A stretch of 64,000 bases of DNA from Kitasatospora arboriphila (lineage in GTDB: Bacteria > Actinomycetota > Actinomycetes > Mycobacteriales > Mycobacteriaceae), in NCBI RefSeq assembly GCF_000717275.1, contig NZ_JNYV01000004.1:124001-188000 (forward strand). Reading direction: 5' to 3'. Each line of letters starts with the position of its first letter. Within the stretch, counting starts at the first letter, position 1. Of the stretch, positions 1 through 10,795 are shown piece after piece. The position numbers and the translations under genes were made by a program. Below the pieces are notes generated by a model. That model saw only the letters and a program-made list of their open reading frames with translations. It did no database searches and had not been told where the DNA came from.

Positions 1-1
1 T

Positions 2-3000
2 TGGGCGGACGTCCTCGGACTGCCCCCGGAGATGGTCGGACGACACAGCGAGTTCTTCGACAGCGGAGGCACATCGTTGTCCGCCAGCCGAATTGCCGGC
101 CGGTTACGGCAACAGACCCACCGCGACGTCACAGTCCGCCACATCCTCGACGCACGAACGGTGGCCGCCGTCGCGGCCGTCATCGACGGGTTGCCCTTCG
201 CCGCGCTGAATGATGTGGCGCCGCGATCCCTGCCGGTACCGGCCGAGCTGGAGTTGGCGTATCCGCAGCAGCGATTGTGGGTTCTCAACCGCATTGATCC
301 GCTGTCGACGGCATACCTGGTGCCTTTGGTACTGCGACTGCGCGGCGGAGTCGACGTCGATCGGCTGTCGGACGCCATCGTCGAGGTGCAACGCCGACAC
401 GCCAGCCTCCGCACGGTGTACCCCCAGACTCCGCGTGGACCACGGCAACAGATCGGTGGACTCGACTCGGCTAAGGCCCCCGCCGTCACCCGGGTGGATG
501 ACAACGACGTCAGCGGCCCGATCGCTGAACTGCTCACGGCCCCGTTTGATCTGAGCTCCGAACCCGGCTTCCGCAGCGCGGTGGTGGTCGCCGGAACCGA
601 CACCTGGCTGGTGCTCGCGATGCATCACGTGGCCACCGATGGGTGGTCGATGCGGACCATCCTCGCCGATCTGGTCGGTGCCTATGCCGGCAGCCCCGCT
701 CCGACAGCAGAACTGACGTACTCCGACTTCACCCAGTGGCAGGCTCAACGCCTGGGAGACCCGTCTGACACCCGCAGCCGGTATGCCCAGCAGCTCGCTT
801 TCTGGCGACAAACCCTCGCGGGTGTCGATGCGCCCTATAGCGTTCCAGGCCTCGTCGACAATGCGACGGCCACCGGTGGCGCCGTCCACGCAACGCTCGG
901 GGCCGGAACTCTCGAAGGGCTGACCGACCTCGGTCGTGCCGAGTCCGCCACGCTCTTCCACCTCGCGCACGTCGCCCTGGCCGCGTTGCTGGCGCAGCAC
1001 GGGTCCAGTCACGACCTCGTCATCGGCACACCTGTGCTGGGTCGCGACGATCCGGCATGGGAGCGGGTGGTGGGAATGTTCGTCAACACCATCGCGCTTC
1101 GCACGCCTGTCGACTCGAGCCGCCCGATCCGCGCCGAATTGCGAACCGTGCGCGACGCAGACCTGGCCGCCCAGTCGAATGCCGATGCGCCGTACGACGC
1201 CGTGGTGCGGGCGTTGACATCCGTGCGCGACGCAGGCAGTCGGGACGTAGGCAGGGATCCACTCATCTCGGTACTGCTAGTGCACCAGGAGTCACTCGGT
1301 GAGGTCGCGACCGATCACGTCGACCTGCCCGGCGTCGACATCGAGATCGTCTCGGACGCATCCGAATACGTCGCGGCGAAGTTCGACCTCGAGATGGTGC
1401 TCGCCTCGGCGCCCGGGGGCGGGCTCGCGCTGACGTTGGTGCACGGTGCCGCCGTTCCCGAACGCGTCGCCGAGGCACTGCTCGAGGACTATCTGGAACT
1501 GTTGCACGCCATGGTCTCGGCTCCGGACCATCCGTTCCCGTCACTGAGTCGCCGCTTTGAACCCGCTGCGGCAGGGGTGGCAGCGCTGACCTCTGAGCCG
1601 ACGCCACTTGCGCCCAAAACCTTCATCGAACAACCGTCGGAGCTCGAACCCGTCGTGGCTGCAGCCTTTTCCGAAGTTCTGGGCCTCGGCATCAACGACG
1701 TGGGCCGCGACAACAGCTTCTTCGACCTCGGCGGCAGTTCACTGTCGGCCACTCAGGTGGTGGCCAACATCGCCGATGAGACCGGGACGGCGGTTCCGGT
1801 GCGGCACCTGTTCACCGCCCCGTCTGTGGCCGCGCTGGCCGCGTTGCTCAGTAGCTCCGGCGAACCCGCCGCCGCAGCACTGCCTCCACTGACGGGGCCC
1901 GGTGCACCACCAGATCTCGGGCCGGTGCCGTTGTCGCCGGCGCAGCAGCGACTGTGGCTGGTACAGCGCATGATTCCCGAGCGGCCGCTGTATGCCGTCC
2001 CCGTTGTCGTCGCGGTTCCCGCGGGAGCCACCCACGACGATGTGATCGGCGCCTGGCAGCGGGTCGTCCGCCGGCATGCTCCCCTGCGAACGATCTATCC
2101 CGACACCGGTGGCGCCCCCGAACAGCGTGTTCTCGACCAACCGGCCGACGTCGTCGACCTGGGGGAGCGCGACCTCGCGGAGGTCATCGGGGACCTTCTC
2201 GCCGAGCCCTTTGAGCTCGAACGGGCCGTTCCGGTTCGCAGCGCACTCGTCGGAACCAACGGGCACCGGTTCGTGGTGGTGATTGCCCACCACATCGCGA
2301 TGGACGGGCAGTCGGTACAGGTGCTGCGCCGCGATCTCGACAGTGCGCTGACCGGTACCGAATTGCCGCCGCTGCCGGTGTCATACCCCCAGGTGGCGCG
2401 CTGGCAGCACCTGGCGAACAACCTCATGCGCAGCGAGATGCTCGACTTCTGGGCCCAAGCGCTGCGCGGATATCCGGGAGTCCTCGAGCTTCCCGACTGC
2501 GGACCGCGCGACGCACAACGGTCGCTGAGTACATCGACCGTGGCAGTGCCGGTGGCGACGAGCACCGTGGATGCGGTGAGCCGCACGGCACAACGACTCG
2601 GTGTCAGTGACTTCCACGTGTATCACGCCGCTCTCGCGCTGACGTTGTCGATCGCGTGCGGCACCGATGATGTCGCAGTGGGAACCCCGGTGTCGCTGCG
2701 GCGCCACGCCGAGACGACCGACATGGTGGGAATGTTCGTGTCCACGGTCGCCCTGCGAACCGTGCTGCGGCCCGGGTTGACGACCGATGACCTCATCCAT
2801 CTCGTCCGCGACACCGACCTGGCCGCCATGGACAACGCGCTGCTGCCGTTCGATGAGGTGGTGGCCCAACAGGATCCGATCCGCGAGATGGGCCGGCACC
2901 CCGTCGTGCAGGTGACCCTCTCGGTGAGCGACGAGCCGGGCGGCCACGTGGCCGATGAACTGAGCCCCGATTCCGAGTTCGACCTGCAACTCACGGTCGG

Positions 3001-5617
3001 GCGGGGAACAGCGCTGTTCACCCATTCGAACGCGCTATACGACAAGCGCGCCATCGAGACCCTCGCACTGCGTTGGCAGCTCGCCTTGAGGCTGGTGGTG
3101 TCCGAGCACTCGGTCTCGCTGGAGACGGCCGACCTGCGCACCGAGGAAGAGCGATCGGAGAGGTCATCGCCCGCCTCGGTCGGCGCGCCGATGACCCTCA
3201 CTCAGATGCTCGAGCGGTCGGTTCGGGAACGTCCGGCTGCGGACGCCGTCGATGACGGCGAGACGGTGCTGACATACACCCAACTGGACCAATGGTCCTC
3301 GGTCCTGGCATCCGAACTCGTCTCGGCAGGAGTCCGATCGGGTGATCGGGTGGCAATGATGCTGCCACGCAGTCTGGAATCGGTCACCGCATTCTGGGCC
3401 ATCGCCCGTATCGGCGCCGTGTACGTACCCATCGACCCCCGGTATCCGGCCGAACGAATCGATCGGATGATCGCGACGAGTGGGGCACAGGTGGCCGTTG
3501 CCCATCCGTCCGCGCCACGCCACTGTGCTGTGCAACTGTCGGTACCCGAGGCTGTGCACGCATCGGTACCCGAGCTGCGCACGTCTGCAACAGAACTGGG
3601 CCGGTCGACACCGGGGTGGATCCACGTGGCGCCCGAGGCCGCTGCCTATCTACTGTTCACGTCCGGCACCACAGGGCTTCCCAACGGAGTTGTCGTCTCC
3701 CATCTCGGCCTACGGAACCTGTTGGAACCCAGAGTTTTCGTGTCCCAGCCAGGCGCACGCGTGGCGCACGTCGCCAGCCCGAGCTTCGACGCGTCCATCC
3801 TGGAAATGGTGTGGGCGTTCGGGTCGGGAAGCACGCTGGCAGTGGTGCCCGCCGACGACGCCACCGGCCGGACACTCACCGACCACCTCCGGTCGCTTGC
3901 AGTGACCCAGAGCTTCCTCACGCCATCGGTTCTCTCGACCGTCGACGAGTCCGCGTTGCCGGATCTGCGCACGGTGTTCGTCGGCGGTGAAACGTGCCCA
4001 CCCGAACTCGTCCGTCGCTGGAGTCGCGGCCGGATGATGATGAACCTCTACGGCCCCACCGAGACAACGGTTTTGGGTACGTCACATTCACCGATGCGTC
4101 CGGAGAGCGCCGGCACCATCGGTGCCGCGGTGCCGGGGTTGCAGGCCAAGGTGCTCGACGGCCACCTCCGACCGACACCTGACGGGGCAATGGGCGAGCT
4201 GTACTTCACCGGGCCGGCCCTGGCAATGGGCTACCAGGGCAACACAACTTTGACGGCATCCCGTTTCGTGGCAACAGCCGACGGTGGGCGGATGTATCGC
4301 ACCGGCGACCTCGTCCGCCGCCATCAGAGTGGTGACCTGGAATATCTGGGCCGTGCCGACCGACAGGTCAAGATACGTGGCCAGCGGATCGAGCCGGCCG
4401 AAGTGGACGCAGCGTTGACCGCGGCCGGCGTGCGTACGGCGATGACGGTGCTCCGGAACGGTCCCACAGGTCCGGTGCTGGTGTCGTACGTGGTGGGCAG
4501 CCCGGAGGATGCGTCGTCGACATCCGGCCTCCTCGATCTCCTGATGGAGCGTCTGCCACACCATCTGGTCCCGGCCGCCATCGTTCCCGTTGCCGAATTG
4601 CCCCGTACCCCTGTCGGGAAGCTGGACACCGCCGCGTTGCCGGAGCCGACCTGGACGGTGTCGGGTGGTGCGCCGCGTACGCCCACCGAAACCGCGGTGG
4701 TCGAGGTGTTCCGCGAAGTACTGGGCAACAACGACATCGGGATATACGACGACTTCTTCACGGTGGGAGGCAACTCACTGCTTCTCACCGCCGCTGCCGC
4801 CGCACTGACCCGACGACTCGAGCGTCCCGTCCCCGTCGCAGTTCTCTTTGCACACACCACGCCGGTTGCACTCGCCGGCGCCCTCGACAAGTACGAGGAT
4901 CTCGCGGCAGAACTCGGGTCGGTGGTTCAGCTGTCTCCCGCACACCGGGCGGGCACCCCCCTCTGGTGTATTCATCCCGTCAGCGGGCTGGTGAACGACT
5001 ACCGTCCACTCGGCCGCGACCTGCCCACTCCGGTGTTCGGACTGCAGATGCCCGGTTTGGATGACGTCTCGGCGCCGCATCTCACCACCATCGAAGCGAT
5101 GGCGGCAGCCCACGTGGACACCCTCAAGCGTAGGCAACCGAGCGGACCCTACCGGCTGCTCGGCTGGTCACTCGGTGCTGTTCTCGCGCACGAGATGACC
5201 AAACAACTCACCGCGGCAGGTGATTCGGTGGATCTGCTAATACTGCTCGATCCGCGCGTGGAGCCCGATATGCAGCCTGCGGCGGGAATGGACGAGACCC
5301 TCGAGAGGTCGTTGCGGGCCATCGACGCAGCCCGATTCGAGCAGTACCGGATCCGGTGCGAAGAGGCGATTGCCGCAGCGGCCGCCTACGAACCGGATGT
5401 CGCGGCGGCGCGATCGGCGATCATCGTTGCAGCGCAGGACAATCCGCTACCCGATCACTGGCGGTCGTTGATCGACGGGCGGGTGACCGTGGAGAACATC
5501 GCGGTTGCCCACCACGCAATGGGCACCGAAGACGCCATGTCCGTCGTCGCGCAGCTGACGAACGCAGCAATCAGCGACCTCGACGACAACCACGAGAACA
5601 TCAGGAGCACACCTTGA
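2..5617 (+). CDS. Non-ribosomal peptide synthetase, C-terminal part (T-C-T-C-A-T-TE)
   Basis: This is the 3' part of a multimodular NRPS; the open frame continues off the left edge, so the start is not in the window. Domains read in order: a carrier domain (GGTSLS, Ser codon about 74), a condensation domain (HHVATDGWS near 625; GMFVNT near 1075), a second carrier (GGSSLS near 1735), a second condensation domain (HHIAMDGQS near 2290; [11 protein letters not shown] near 2730), an adenylation domain (about 3190-4650; [28 protein letters not shown]), a third carrier (GGNSLL near 4770) and a thioesterase (GWSLG near 5165, with LLDPR and HHAMG as likely Asp and His). The first C domain is followed directly by a carrier with no A domain. 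Pocket residues by alignment to GrsA read about D-A-L-F-F-G-L-V-L, which suggests a hydrophobic residue, but I make no firm substrate call. The peptide product is unknown. The stop overlaps the next start, so the genes are coupled. Confidence 0.95.
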   Translation, partial: WADVLGLPPEMVGRHSEFFDSGGTSLSASRIAGRLRQQTHRDVTVRHILDARTVAAVAAVIDGLPFAALNDVAPRSLPVPAELELAYPQQRLWVLNRIDPLSTAYLVPLVLRLRGGVDVDRLSDAIVEVQRRHASLRTVYPQTPRGPRQQIGGLDSAKAPAVTRVDDNDVSGPIAELLTAPFDLSSEPGFRSAVVVAGTDTWLVLAMHHVATDGWSMRTILADLVGAYAGSPAPTAELTYSDFTQWQAQRLGDPSDTRSRYAQQLAFWRQTLAGVDAPYSVPGLVDNATATGGAVHATLGAGTLEGLTDLGRAESATLFHLAHVALAALLAQHGSSHDLVIGTPVLGRDDPAWERVVGMFVNTIALRTPVDSSRPIRAELRTVRDADLAAQSNADAPYDAVVRALTSVRDAGSRDVGRDPLISVLLVHQESLGEVATDHVDLPGVDIEIVSDASEYVAAKFDLEMVLASAPGGGLALTLVHGAAVPERVAEALLEDYLELLHAMVSAPDHPFPSLSRRFEPAAAGVAALTSEPTPLAPKTFIEQPSELEPVVAAAFSEVLGLGINDVGRDNSFFDLGGSSLSATQVVANIADETGTAVPVRHLFTAPSVAALAALLSSSGEPAAAALPPLTGPGAPPDLGPVPLSPAQQRLWLVQRMIPERPLYAVPVVVAVPAGATHDDVIGAWQRVVRRHAPLRTIYPDTGGAPEQRVLDQPADVVDLGERDLAEVIGDLLAEPFELERAVPVRSALVGTNGHRFVVVIAHHIAMDGQSVQVLRRDLDSALTGTELPPLPVSYPQVARWQHLANNLMRSEMLDFWAQALRGYPGVLELPDCGPRDAQRSLSTSTVAVPVATSTVDAVSRTAQRLGVSDFHVYHAALALTLSIACGTDDVAVGTPVSLRRHAETTDMVGMFVSTVALRTVLRPGLTTDDLIHLVRDTDLAAMDNALLPFDEVVAQQDPIREMGRHPVVQVTLSVSDEPGGHVADELSPDSEFDLQLTVGRGTALFTHSNALYDKRAIETLALRWQLALRLVVSEHSVSLETADLRTEEERSERSSPASVGAPMTLTQMLERSVRERPAADAVDDGETVLTYTQLDQWSSVLASELVSAGVRSGDRVAMMLPRSLESVTAFWAIARIGAVYVPIDPRYPAERIDRMIATSGAQVAVAHPSAPRHCAVQLSVPEAVHASVPELRTSATELGRSTPGWIHVAPEAAAYLLFTSGTTGLPNGVVVSHLGLRNLLEPRVFVSQPGARVAHVASPSFDASILEMVWAFGSGSTLAVVPADDATGRTLTDHLRSLAVTQSFLTPSVLSTVDESALPDLRTVFVGGETCPPELVRRWSRGRMMMNLYGPTETTVLGTSHSPMRPESAGTIGAAVPGLQAKVLDGHLRPTPDGAMGELYFTGPALAMGYQGNTTLTASRFVATADGGRMYRTGDLVRRHQSGDLEYLGRADRQVKIRGQRIEPAEVDAALTAAGVRTAMTVLRNGPTGPVLVSYVVGSPEDASSTSGLLDLLMERLPHHLVPAAIVPVAELPRTPVGKLDTAALPEPTWTVSGGAPRTPTETAVVEVFREVLGNNDIGIYDDFFTVGGNSLLLTAAAAALTRRLERPVPVAVLFAHTTPVALAGALDKYEDLAAELGSVVQLSPAHRAGTPLWCIHPVSGLVNDYRPLGRDLPTPVFGLQMPGLDDVSAPHLTTIEAMAAAHVDTLKRRQPSGPYRLLGWSLGAVLAHEMTKQLTAAGDSVDLLILLDPRVEPDMQPAAGMDETLERSLRAIDAARFEQYRIRCEEAIAAAAAYEPDVAAARSAIIVAAQDNPLPDHWRSLIDGRVTVENIAVAHHAMGTEDAMSVVAQLTNAAISDLDDNHENIRSTP

Positions 5618-7404
5618 CCCACGCGGTGACCGACCAGCCAGAACCGAGACGCCGGCCGCGCCGGCTGCGGTGGTGGATCCTGGCGGTGCTGGGCGTGCTG
5701 GTGGTGCTCGTCGTGGTGGGCCTGTATCTCGCATACCTGGCGTTCAGTGCCAAGGGCTCGCTCGAATCAGCCCGTGGTCACGCGTCGTCGGCGCAGCGGG
5801 CGTTCCTCGCCGGCGACACCGACAAGGCGGTGCGTGAGGCCAATGCCGCAGTTGTCCAGGCCGAGGCCGCCAGCGGGGACACCCACAACCCGGTCTGGTC
5901 CGCGGTCGCGGTGCTGCCGTGGCTCGGTGATCCGTTGCAGTCGGTACGGGACCTGACCGAGTCCGTCGAGGGTCTGTCCACGGACGTCCTGGTGCCCACG
6001 GCCGAACTGGCCGATGTCATCAACCCGAACAGTCTGCGCACCGAAGACAACACCATCAACACCGTCGCGCTCGCCCAGGTGCAGCCAGAACTCGGCGCAA
6101 TCGCCACGCGCGCCGAAGAACTCGAGGCGGACGTCGCCGCAACCGACGGCAGCTGGCTCGGCGTTGTCTCCGATGCGCAAACCGAACTACACGATCAGCT
6201 CACCGAGTCGGCCCGCTTCATCCGCGGCACCGACACCGCGGCGCAACTGCTGCCACCCATGCTCGGCGCGGGTGGCCAACGCAACTACTTCTTCGGTTTC
6301 CAGACACCGGCGGAATCGCGGGCGACGGGCGGACTTCTCGGCGCGTACGGCGTGGTGAGCGCCGAGAACGGCCGGGTGAACGTGGACAATCTGGGCGCCA
6401 ACAACAGCATTCGGCCGCCGGCTGATCCCGTCGACCTCGGCGAGGAGTTCGACTTCAACTACGGCTACAACCGCCCGTACACCGACGTCCGCAACAGCAA
6501 CATCAGTGCGCACTTCCCGTATGCGGCGCAGATCTGGATGTCGATGTGGGAGCAGCAATCCGGCACTCCACTCGACGGAGCGGTCGCCATGGACCCGGTT
6601 GCGCTGAGTTATCTGCTCAAGGCCACCGGTCCGATCAAGCTGGCCAGCGGAGAAACCATCACCGGCGACAACGTCACCGAGATCACGTTGTCCACCTCGT
6701 ACAAGCAATTCGGTGGCGACAATCCTGCGCGCAAGGCGTACCTGCAAGAGATCGCCCGCAAGGCCGTGTCATCGCTGACTGCGCTGCGCGGTAACACCGG
6801 AAAGGTGCTCGAGGCGCTGGGTCGTGGGGTACACGAGCGACGCATCATGGTGTACAGCGCCGATGAAGGTGAGCAGAAGCTCTTGGCCGCAGCAGGGTTG
6901 ACCCATGAAGTCGCCGAAACCGAGGCGCCCTATGCCGAAGTGGTGGTCGGCAACCTCGCGGGCAACAAGATCGACTACTTCCTGAAGCGGTCGATAACCT
7001 ATCGCGCGGACAAGTGTGAGGGTGATCGGCGCAAAGCCGTGGTGGAGGTCGAACTGACCAACACCGTCGAAGACATGAGTCTGCCGCCCTACGTGATCGG
7101 CAGCCTCGGTAACCCACAGCTGCAGCTGCCCAACGGAACGAACTTCGCGTCGGTCACCCTCTACGCCACCTCCGGCGCGAACCTCGAATCGGTGACGGTG
7201 GACGGAGATCCGATGCTGTACTCGTCAGGAACCGAGCGGGGTCACCCCTTCGTGACCGGCCAGGTGAAGATCCCTGCGGGTAAGACGGTTGTGCTCAAGT
7301 ACGAGCTCGATGAGCCGGCGACGTCGGGTACGCCGCAGGTCCCGGTGCAGCCTCTCGTCGACGAGCCCGAGGTCACCGTTGACGTACCGGCGTGCAAGGA
7401 GTGA
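5614..7404 (+). CDS. DUF4012 domain-containing membrane protein
   Basis: Predicted 596-aa protein with a basic N-terminus (about residues 1-22), one strong transmembrane segment (about 23-47) and a long extracytoplasmic region. The pattern (tandem Ala-rich helices, then [22 protein letters not shown] and LKATGPI) matches the DUF4012 family of actinobacteria. The biochemical role of that family is not established; members often lie in polysaccharide or envelope clusters. I chose TTG at 5614 because AGGAG sits 6 nt upstream and the start overlaps the NRPS stop (TTGA), so translation is probably coupled. The frame is open far upstream to 5356, but that part lies inside the NRPS and is spurious. 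Its place between an NRPS and a DrrAB-type exporter suggests a part in export or surface display of the peptide (inference). Confidence 0.88.
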   Translation: MTHAVTDQPEPRRRPRRLRWWILAVLGVLVVLVVVGLYLAYLAFSAKGSLESARGHASSAQRAFLAGDTDKAVREANAAVVQAEAASGDTHNPVWSAVAVLPWLGDPLQSVRDLTESVEGLSTDVLVPTAELADVINPNSLRTEDNTINTVALAQVQPELGAIATRAEELEADVAATDGSWLGVVSDAQTELHDQLTESARFIRGTDTAAQLLPPMLGAGGQRNYFFGFQTPAESRATGGLLGAYGVVSAENGRVNVDNLGANNSIRPPADPVDLGEEFDFNYGYNRPYTDVRNSNISAHFPYAAQIWMSMWEQQSGTPLDGAVAMDPVALSYLLKATGPIKLASGETITGDNVTEITLSTSYKQFGGDNPARKAYLQEIARKAVSSLTALRGNTGKVLEALGRGVHERRIMVYSADEGEQKLLAAAGLTHEVAETEAPYAEVVVGNLAGNKIDYFLKRSITYRADKCEGDRRKAVVEVELTNTVEDMSLPPYVIGSLGNPQLQLPNGTNFASVTLYATSGANLESVTVDGDPMLYSSGTERGHPFVTGQVKIPAGKTVVLKYELDEPATSGTPQVPVQPLVDEPEVTVDVPACKE

Positions 7405-8387
7405 AGGACAACAACATCACCGTTGGATCTCCCGGCGGGCCAGGCGCGCACGGCGACAACGCGATCGAGATCCGCGATCTGCAGATGCGTTACCGGGGTG
7501 TACACGCGTTGAAGTCGATCGACCTCGACGTTCCGGCAGGGACCGTGATGGGTGTTCTGGGTCCCAACGGTGCCGGTAAGACAACCACCGTGCGAATCAT
7601 CGGAACACTGCTGCGTCCGACGGCAGGCAGCGTGCGCATCAACGGGATAGACGCGCTGGCGAATCCACACGAGGTGCGCAGTCTGATCGGGCTCTCGGGA
7701 CAGTTCGCCGCGGTCGACGACAACCTCACGGGCATCGAGAATCTGACGATGGTGGCCCGACTGTCCGGGCTTGGCCGACGGGCATCGAAGGCCAGGACAC
7801 ACGAGTTGCTCGAGCAGTTCGGGATCGCCGAGGCCGGAAAACGCCGAGTGGGAACGTATTCCGGTGGGATGCGCCGCCGAATCGACCTGGCCGGCGCCAT
7901 CATCATCCGACCCCCCGTGTTGTTGCTGGACGAGCCGACGGCGAGCCTGGATCCGATCAGCCGTGCCGAATTGTGGTCAGAGGTACGCACTCTGGTCAGC
8001 GAGGGGACAACGGTGCTCCTGACCACCCAGTACCTCGAGGAGGCCGACCAACTCGCCGATGCGGTCACCGTCATCGTTGGTGGGGAAGTGGTGGCCCGTG
8101 GCACTCCCGGAGAACTCAAGGCAACCGTGGGAACGGCGCAGGTCCGACTGCAGTTGGCCGATCCCGGTGATGCCGTACGGGCGGTCGGCATCGTCGCTCA
8201 GCTCCCGGGCATGTCCGAGGTCCGGGCCGATGGACCGACCATCACGTTCTCCACGGTGGAACCCAGCAGGCATCTGGCGCGCGCGGTGGCCGACCTCGCG
8301 CAAGCCGGCGTCGAGATCGTCGACGCGACCACAAACGCACCCACCCTCGACGATGTCTTCCTCGCTCTGGCGCGGAGCTCGAAGTGA
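7392..8387 (+). CDS. ABC transporter ATP-binding protein, DrrA type
   Basis: Nucleotide-binding subunit of a two-gene ABC-2 exporter. It has Walker A (GPNGAGKTT), the ABC signature (YSGGMRRRID), Walker B (LLLDEPTASLDP) and an H-loop position occupied by Gln (TTQYLEEADQLAD). Gln in that place, followed by YLEEAD, is usual in the daunorubicin-resistance DrrA subfamily. A C-terminal regulatory-like extension of about 90 residues ends in TLDDVFLAL, also typical of DrrA. Two GTG starts are possible, at 7392 and 7401; the second overlaps the DUF4012 stop (GTGA), and neither has a well-spaced Shine-Dalgarno. It probably works with the adjacent permease to export the NRPS product or a related lipid (inference from context). 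Confidence 0.93.
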   Translation: MQGVKDNNITVGSPGGPGAHGDNAIEIRDLQMRYRGVHALKSIDLDVPAGTVMGVLGPNGAGKTTTVRIIGTLLRPTAGSVRINGIDALANPHEVRSLIGLSGQFAAVDDNLTGIENLTMVARLSGLGRRASKARTHELLEQFGIAEAGKRRVGTYSGGMRRRIDLAGAIIIRPPVLLLDEPTASLDPISRAELWSEVRTLVSEGTTVLLTTQYLEEADQLADAVTVIVGGEVVARGTPGELKATVGTAQVRLQLADPGDAVRAVGIVAQLPGMSEVRADGPTITFSTVEPSRHLARAVADLAQAGVEIVDATTNAPTLDDVFLALARSSK

Positions 8388-9208
8388 CCCGTCCCATCAC
8401 CGCACCGCGCGGTCGCAACATCGTCACGTTCTTGGTGGATTGCGAGGTGATGGCTGTACGCAACCTGCGCACCATCTCCCGCAACTGGCAGATGCTGCTG
8501 GGTGTTGTCTTACAGCCGCTGATGTTTGTCCTGCTGTTCTCGTATGTGTTCGGTGAGGCCCTCGGCGGTGACCGTTATCGCGAGTTCCTCATCGGCGGGA
8601 TCATGACGCAAACGGTTGCCTTCAACGCCGGCTTCACCGCGCTCGGGCTGGCCACCGACATCAAGACCGGGATGATCGACCGATTCCGGGCATTGCCGAT
8701 GTCACGCGTGGCCATCGTGGTCGGCCGCACGGTCTCCGACCTCACGGTGAACATCGTCGGGCTCATCGTCATGTCGCTGGCAGGACTGGCCATCGGGTGG
8801 CGAATCGATACCGGCTTTCTCGATGCGCTTGCCGGTTACGCGATCGCGCTGCTGTTCGGATTCGCCATGTCCTGGATGGGGGCGGTGGGCGGTTTGGTAG
8901 CCGGTTCGGCAGAAGCCGCCCAGAGCCTGTTGCTCACGATCCTGTTCCCGCTGACGTTCATCTCGTCGGCGTTCATCCCGTCGACCACATTGCCCGGGCC
9001 TCTGCGGGTGATCGCCAACTGGAATCCTGTGACGTCCGTGGCGGGGAGCCTGCGCGAGTGCTTCGGCAATCCGGTGTCGGTCAATCCGCTGTTGCCCGAG
9101 CCGGTGACCTGGGCGTCCGAGAATCCGCAGTGGTATTCGATCCTGGCGTCCGCGGTGATCCTGCTGGTTGCCGTCCCACTCGCCGCTACCGTATTGAGAC
9201 GTGTCTGA
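8384..9208 (+). CDS. ABC-2 type transporter permease, DrrB type
   Basis: Membrane subunit (274 aa) paired with the upstream ATPase. It has about six hydrophobic segments, starting after a cytoplasmic N-terminus (LQPLMFVLLFSYVFG about 38-55), and the ABC-2 signature region near the end of the fifth segment (FPLTFISSAFIPSTTLPGPLRVIANWNPVT). This motif is characteristic of DrrB/ABC-2 permeases. The GTG start overlaps the previous stop (GTGA), so the two subunits are translationally coupled at the usual one-to-one ratio. No substrate can be read from the sequence; a peptide or lipid made by the NRPS is the likeliest (inference). Confidence 0.93.
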   Translation: MTRPITAPRGRNIVTFLVDCEVMAVRNLRTISRNWQMLLGVVLQPLMFVLLFSYVFGEALGGDRYREFLIGGIMTQTVAFNAGFTALGLATDIKTGMIDRFRALPMSRVAIVVGRTVSDLTVNIVGLIVMSLAGLAIGWRIDTGFLDALAGYAIALLFGFAMSWMGAVGGLVAGSAEAAQSLLLTILFPLTFISSAFIPSTTLPGPLRVIANWNPVTSVAGSLRECFGNPVSVNPLLPEPVTWASENPQWYSILASAVILLVAVPLAATVLRRV

Positions 9209-9266
9209 GCTGCAAGGTTGACCTTTATTTACGCGTTTTCTCAGGCTTTGTCTTCACACTGGCTGA

Positions 9267-9425
9267 ATGATCGCATTCTGGATAACCCTCGCCGTGCTGG
9301 TGTGGCTGACCGTCGCAGTGGTGCTTGCGTTCATATTCGGCGGAGCCGTCCGACTCCGTGACCAACGGGCGGACACTCATGGATCTCGATCGCACAGCAC
9401 CTACTCACACCCTTGGGCGTCCTGA
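9267..9425 (+). CDS. Small single-pass membrane protein, hypothetical
   Basis: A 52-codon ORF starting at ATG 9267. It encodes a hydrophobic N-terminal half (MIAFWITLAVLVWLTVAVVL and on, about residues 1-28), then RLRDQR as a positive-inside stop and a short His/Ser-rich tail ending in HPWAS. This is the composition of a real single-span peptide. No clear Shine-Dalgarno precedes the ATG. It lies 58 nt after the permease gene and could be the last gene of that operon. No family is recognised. It could also be a chance frame. Confidence 0.4.
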   Translation: MIAFWITLAVLVWLTVAVVLAFIFGGAVRLRDQRADTHGSRSHSTYSHPWAS

Positions 9426-9813
9426 GGCCGGCAGGATCTGCGAGACCAATGCTGTGACACTGACTTTGGGCAGGTGTAAAAGAAATCTGACCGTGTTCAA
9501 GGAGTGCTGGGTGTCCCGGTATGTGGGACGGGACCCTTTGCTATCGCGGATTATCCGACACTCCTTGTGTGAGTTTGCTCACAGCGCGTCGGCGGTGCGG
9601 GTGAGGTATTCCCCGACCGGAGCCAGAAAGCAGTGAGACAAGTTACTGCCCGGTATGAATCGGCTCTGAAGTGGGCACGTCCCGCTCCAATCTGAACGTT
9701 AAGATCATCTTTGATATTCGTAATGTCCCAGGTCGTCGCCTTGCGTCGCCGTTGAATGAACCGCATGCTCGTCTCTGTTGCATAGCAGGCGCTCACTACA
9801 GCGTGGAGGCGGG
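9426..9813. other. Intergenic region ahead of the PAS-GGDEF gene
   Basis: This 388-nt stretch has no convincing gene; frames crossing it lack a start with a ribosome site and look like noise. It holds a perfect CRP-type palindrome (listed separately) and an AT-richer part around 9690-9730, where a -10-like TAAGAT occurs. No clear -35 could be fixed. It is probably the control region of the diguanylate cyclase gene. Confidence 0.5.
9568..9583. promoter_or_regulatory. CRP/GlxR-type operator palindrome
   Basis: TGTGAGTTTGCTCACA is an exact match to the TGTGA-N6-TCACA consensus bound by CRP-family proteins, including GlxR/Cmr-type regulators of Corynebacteriales. Even the six-base core keeps dyad symmetry at its outer pair. 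It is about 230 nt upstream of the PAS-GGDEF start and about 140 nt after the small membrane ORF. Binding has not been shown; the match is seen directly and the regulator is inferred. Confidence 0.6.
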
Positions 9814-10785
9814 ATGTTCGAGGCCAAGGGAAATGACGGCAAGTCAACCGCCGTCGATTTCACATCGGTTGTGGACGCGCTGGGCACCGGGGTCCTGGTC
9901 ATTTCCGCAGACGGCGAATTGCTGGTTGCCAATGCGAGCGCCAGGCGAATATTCGAACTCGATATCCGCGGCGACGGAAGCCCTGGAAACGCAAACGATC
10001 ATTTTCCTCTCGTCGACGCCGATGGTCGCGAACTCGCGCCCGAAGATCACCCGGACAAGATTGTTGCGCGCACCGGGCGTGCAGTTTCCGGCATGGTCGT
10101 AGGCTTCGACCGCACCGACGGTCAACGCGTGTGGGTCACCTGCAACGTCGGCCTGGTGAACCCGGCGGACCCGGCCAACTCTGCGATCGCTGCGTCGTTC
10201 ACCGATGTCACCGCACAGCACGTGGGCCGGGCGATGCTTCAGTACGCGGCCGACCACGACATGATGACCGAGCTGCCGAACCGTGCATGCGTGATGCGCC
10301 GATTGAACGAAGTGGTCGCGAACTCCCAGCGGTGCGAACCGGCCGAGTCGACCGTCGTGATGTTCATCGATCTCGACAGCCTCAAGCAGGTCAACGATTC
10401 ACTGGGTCACGGCGGCGGCGACGTTGCACTGGTGACTGCGGCAAACCGCCTGCGCGGCATCCTCAACGAGTACGGCATAGTCGGACGATTCGGCGGTGAC
10501 GAGTTCGTTGCTGTCCTGTCGGGCATCTCCGGGGCCGACAGAATCGCCGTGCTGTCCAAGCGTGTTCACGACTCGCTTGTGGAACCGGTGATCATCCAGG
10601 GACGACTCCTTCGTATCCGCGCGAGCGTCGGCATCGTGGAGGTCACCCCGAGTGACATGCGCAGTGCCGAAGAAGTGATCCGCGCAGCGGACACCGCGAT
10701 GTACGAAGCGAAGTCGGCGGGTGGCGGCCACAGCGTTGTCTACGGGCGCGACTCCTCGCAGCGCTTGCAGCTTTCGAAGGCCTGA
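9814..10785 (+). CDS. PAS-GGDEF diguanylate cyclase
   Basis: Predicted 323-aa cytosolic enzyme that makes c-di-GMP from two GTP. Residues about 10-135 form a PAS sensor (GVLVISADGELLVANASARRIF then a PAC-like end, AASFTDVTAQ). Residues about 145-315 form a GGDEF domain with D-x-LT-like DMMTELPNR, MFIDLDSLKQVND and an intact GGDEF at about 227-231. The inhibitory RxxD site five residues before GGDEF is absent (NEYG), so product inhibition by that route is unlikely. ATG 9814 was chosen because GGAGG lies 4-5 nt upstream; the frame is open to TTG 9778. It stands just before the exopolysaccharide cluster, which suggests c-di-GMP control of polysaccharide output. Confidence 0.9.
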   Translation: MFEAKGNDGKSTAVDFTSVVDALGTGVLVISADGELLVANASARRIFELDIRGDGSPGNANDHFPLVDADGRELAPEDHPDKIVARTGRAVSGMVVGFDRTDGQRVWVTCNVGLVNPADPANSAIAASFTDVTAQHVGRAMLQYAADHDMMTELPNRACVMRRLNEVVANSQRCEPAESTVVMFIDLDSLKQVNDSLGHGGGDVALVTAANRLRGILNEYGIVGRFGGDEFVAVLSGISGADRIAVLSKRVHDSLVEPVIIQGRLLRIRASVGIVEVTPSDMRSAEEVIRAADTAMYEAKSAGGGHSVVYGRDSSQRLQLSKA

Positions 10786-10795
10786 GCTGATCGGT

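Noticed and set aside
104..1012. 302-aa open frame on the minus strand inside the NRPS gene
   Set aside because: Antisense shadow of a high-GC coding gene; no family pattern, no ribosome site, and the plus-strand NRPS domains are unmistakable.
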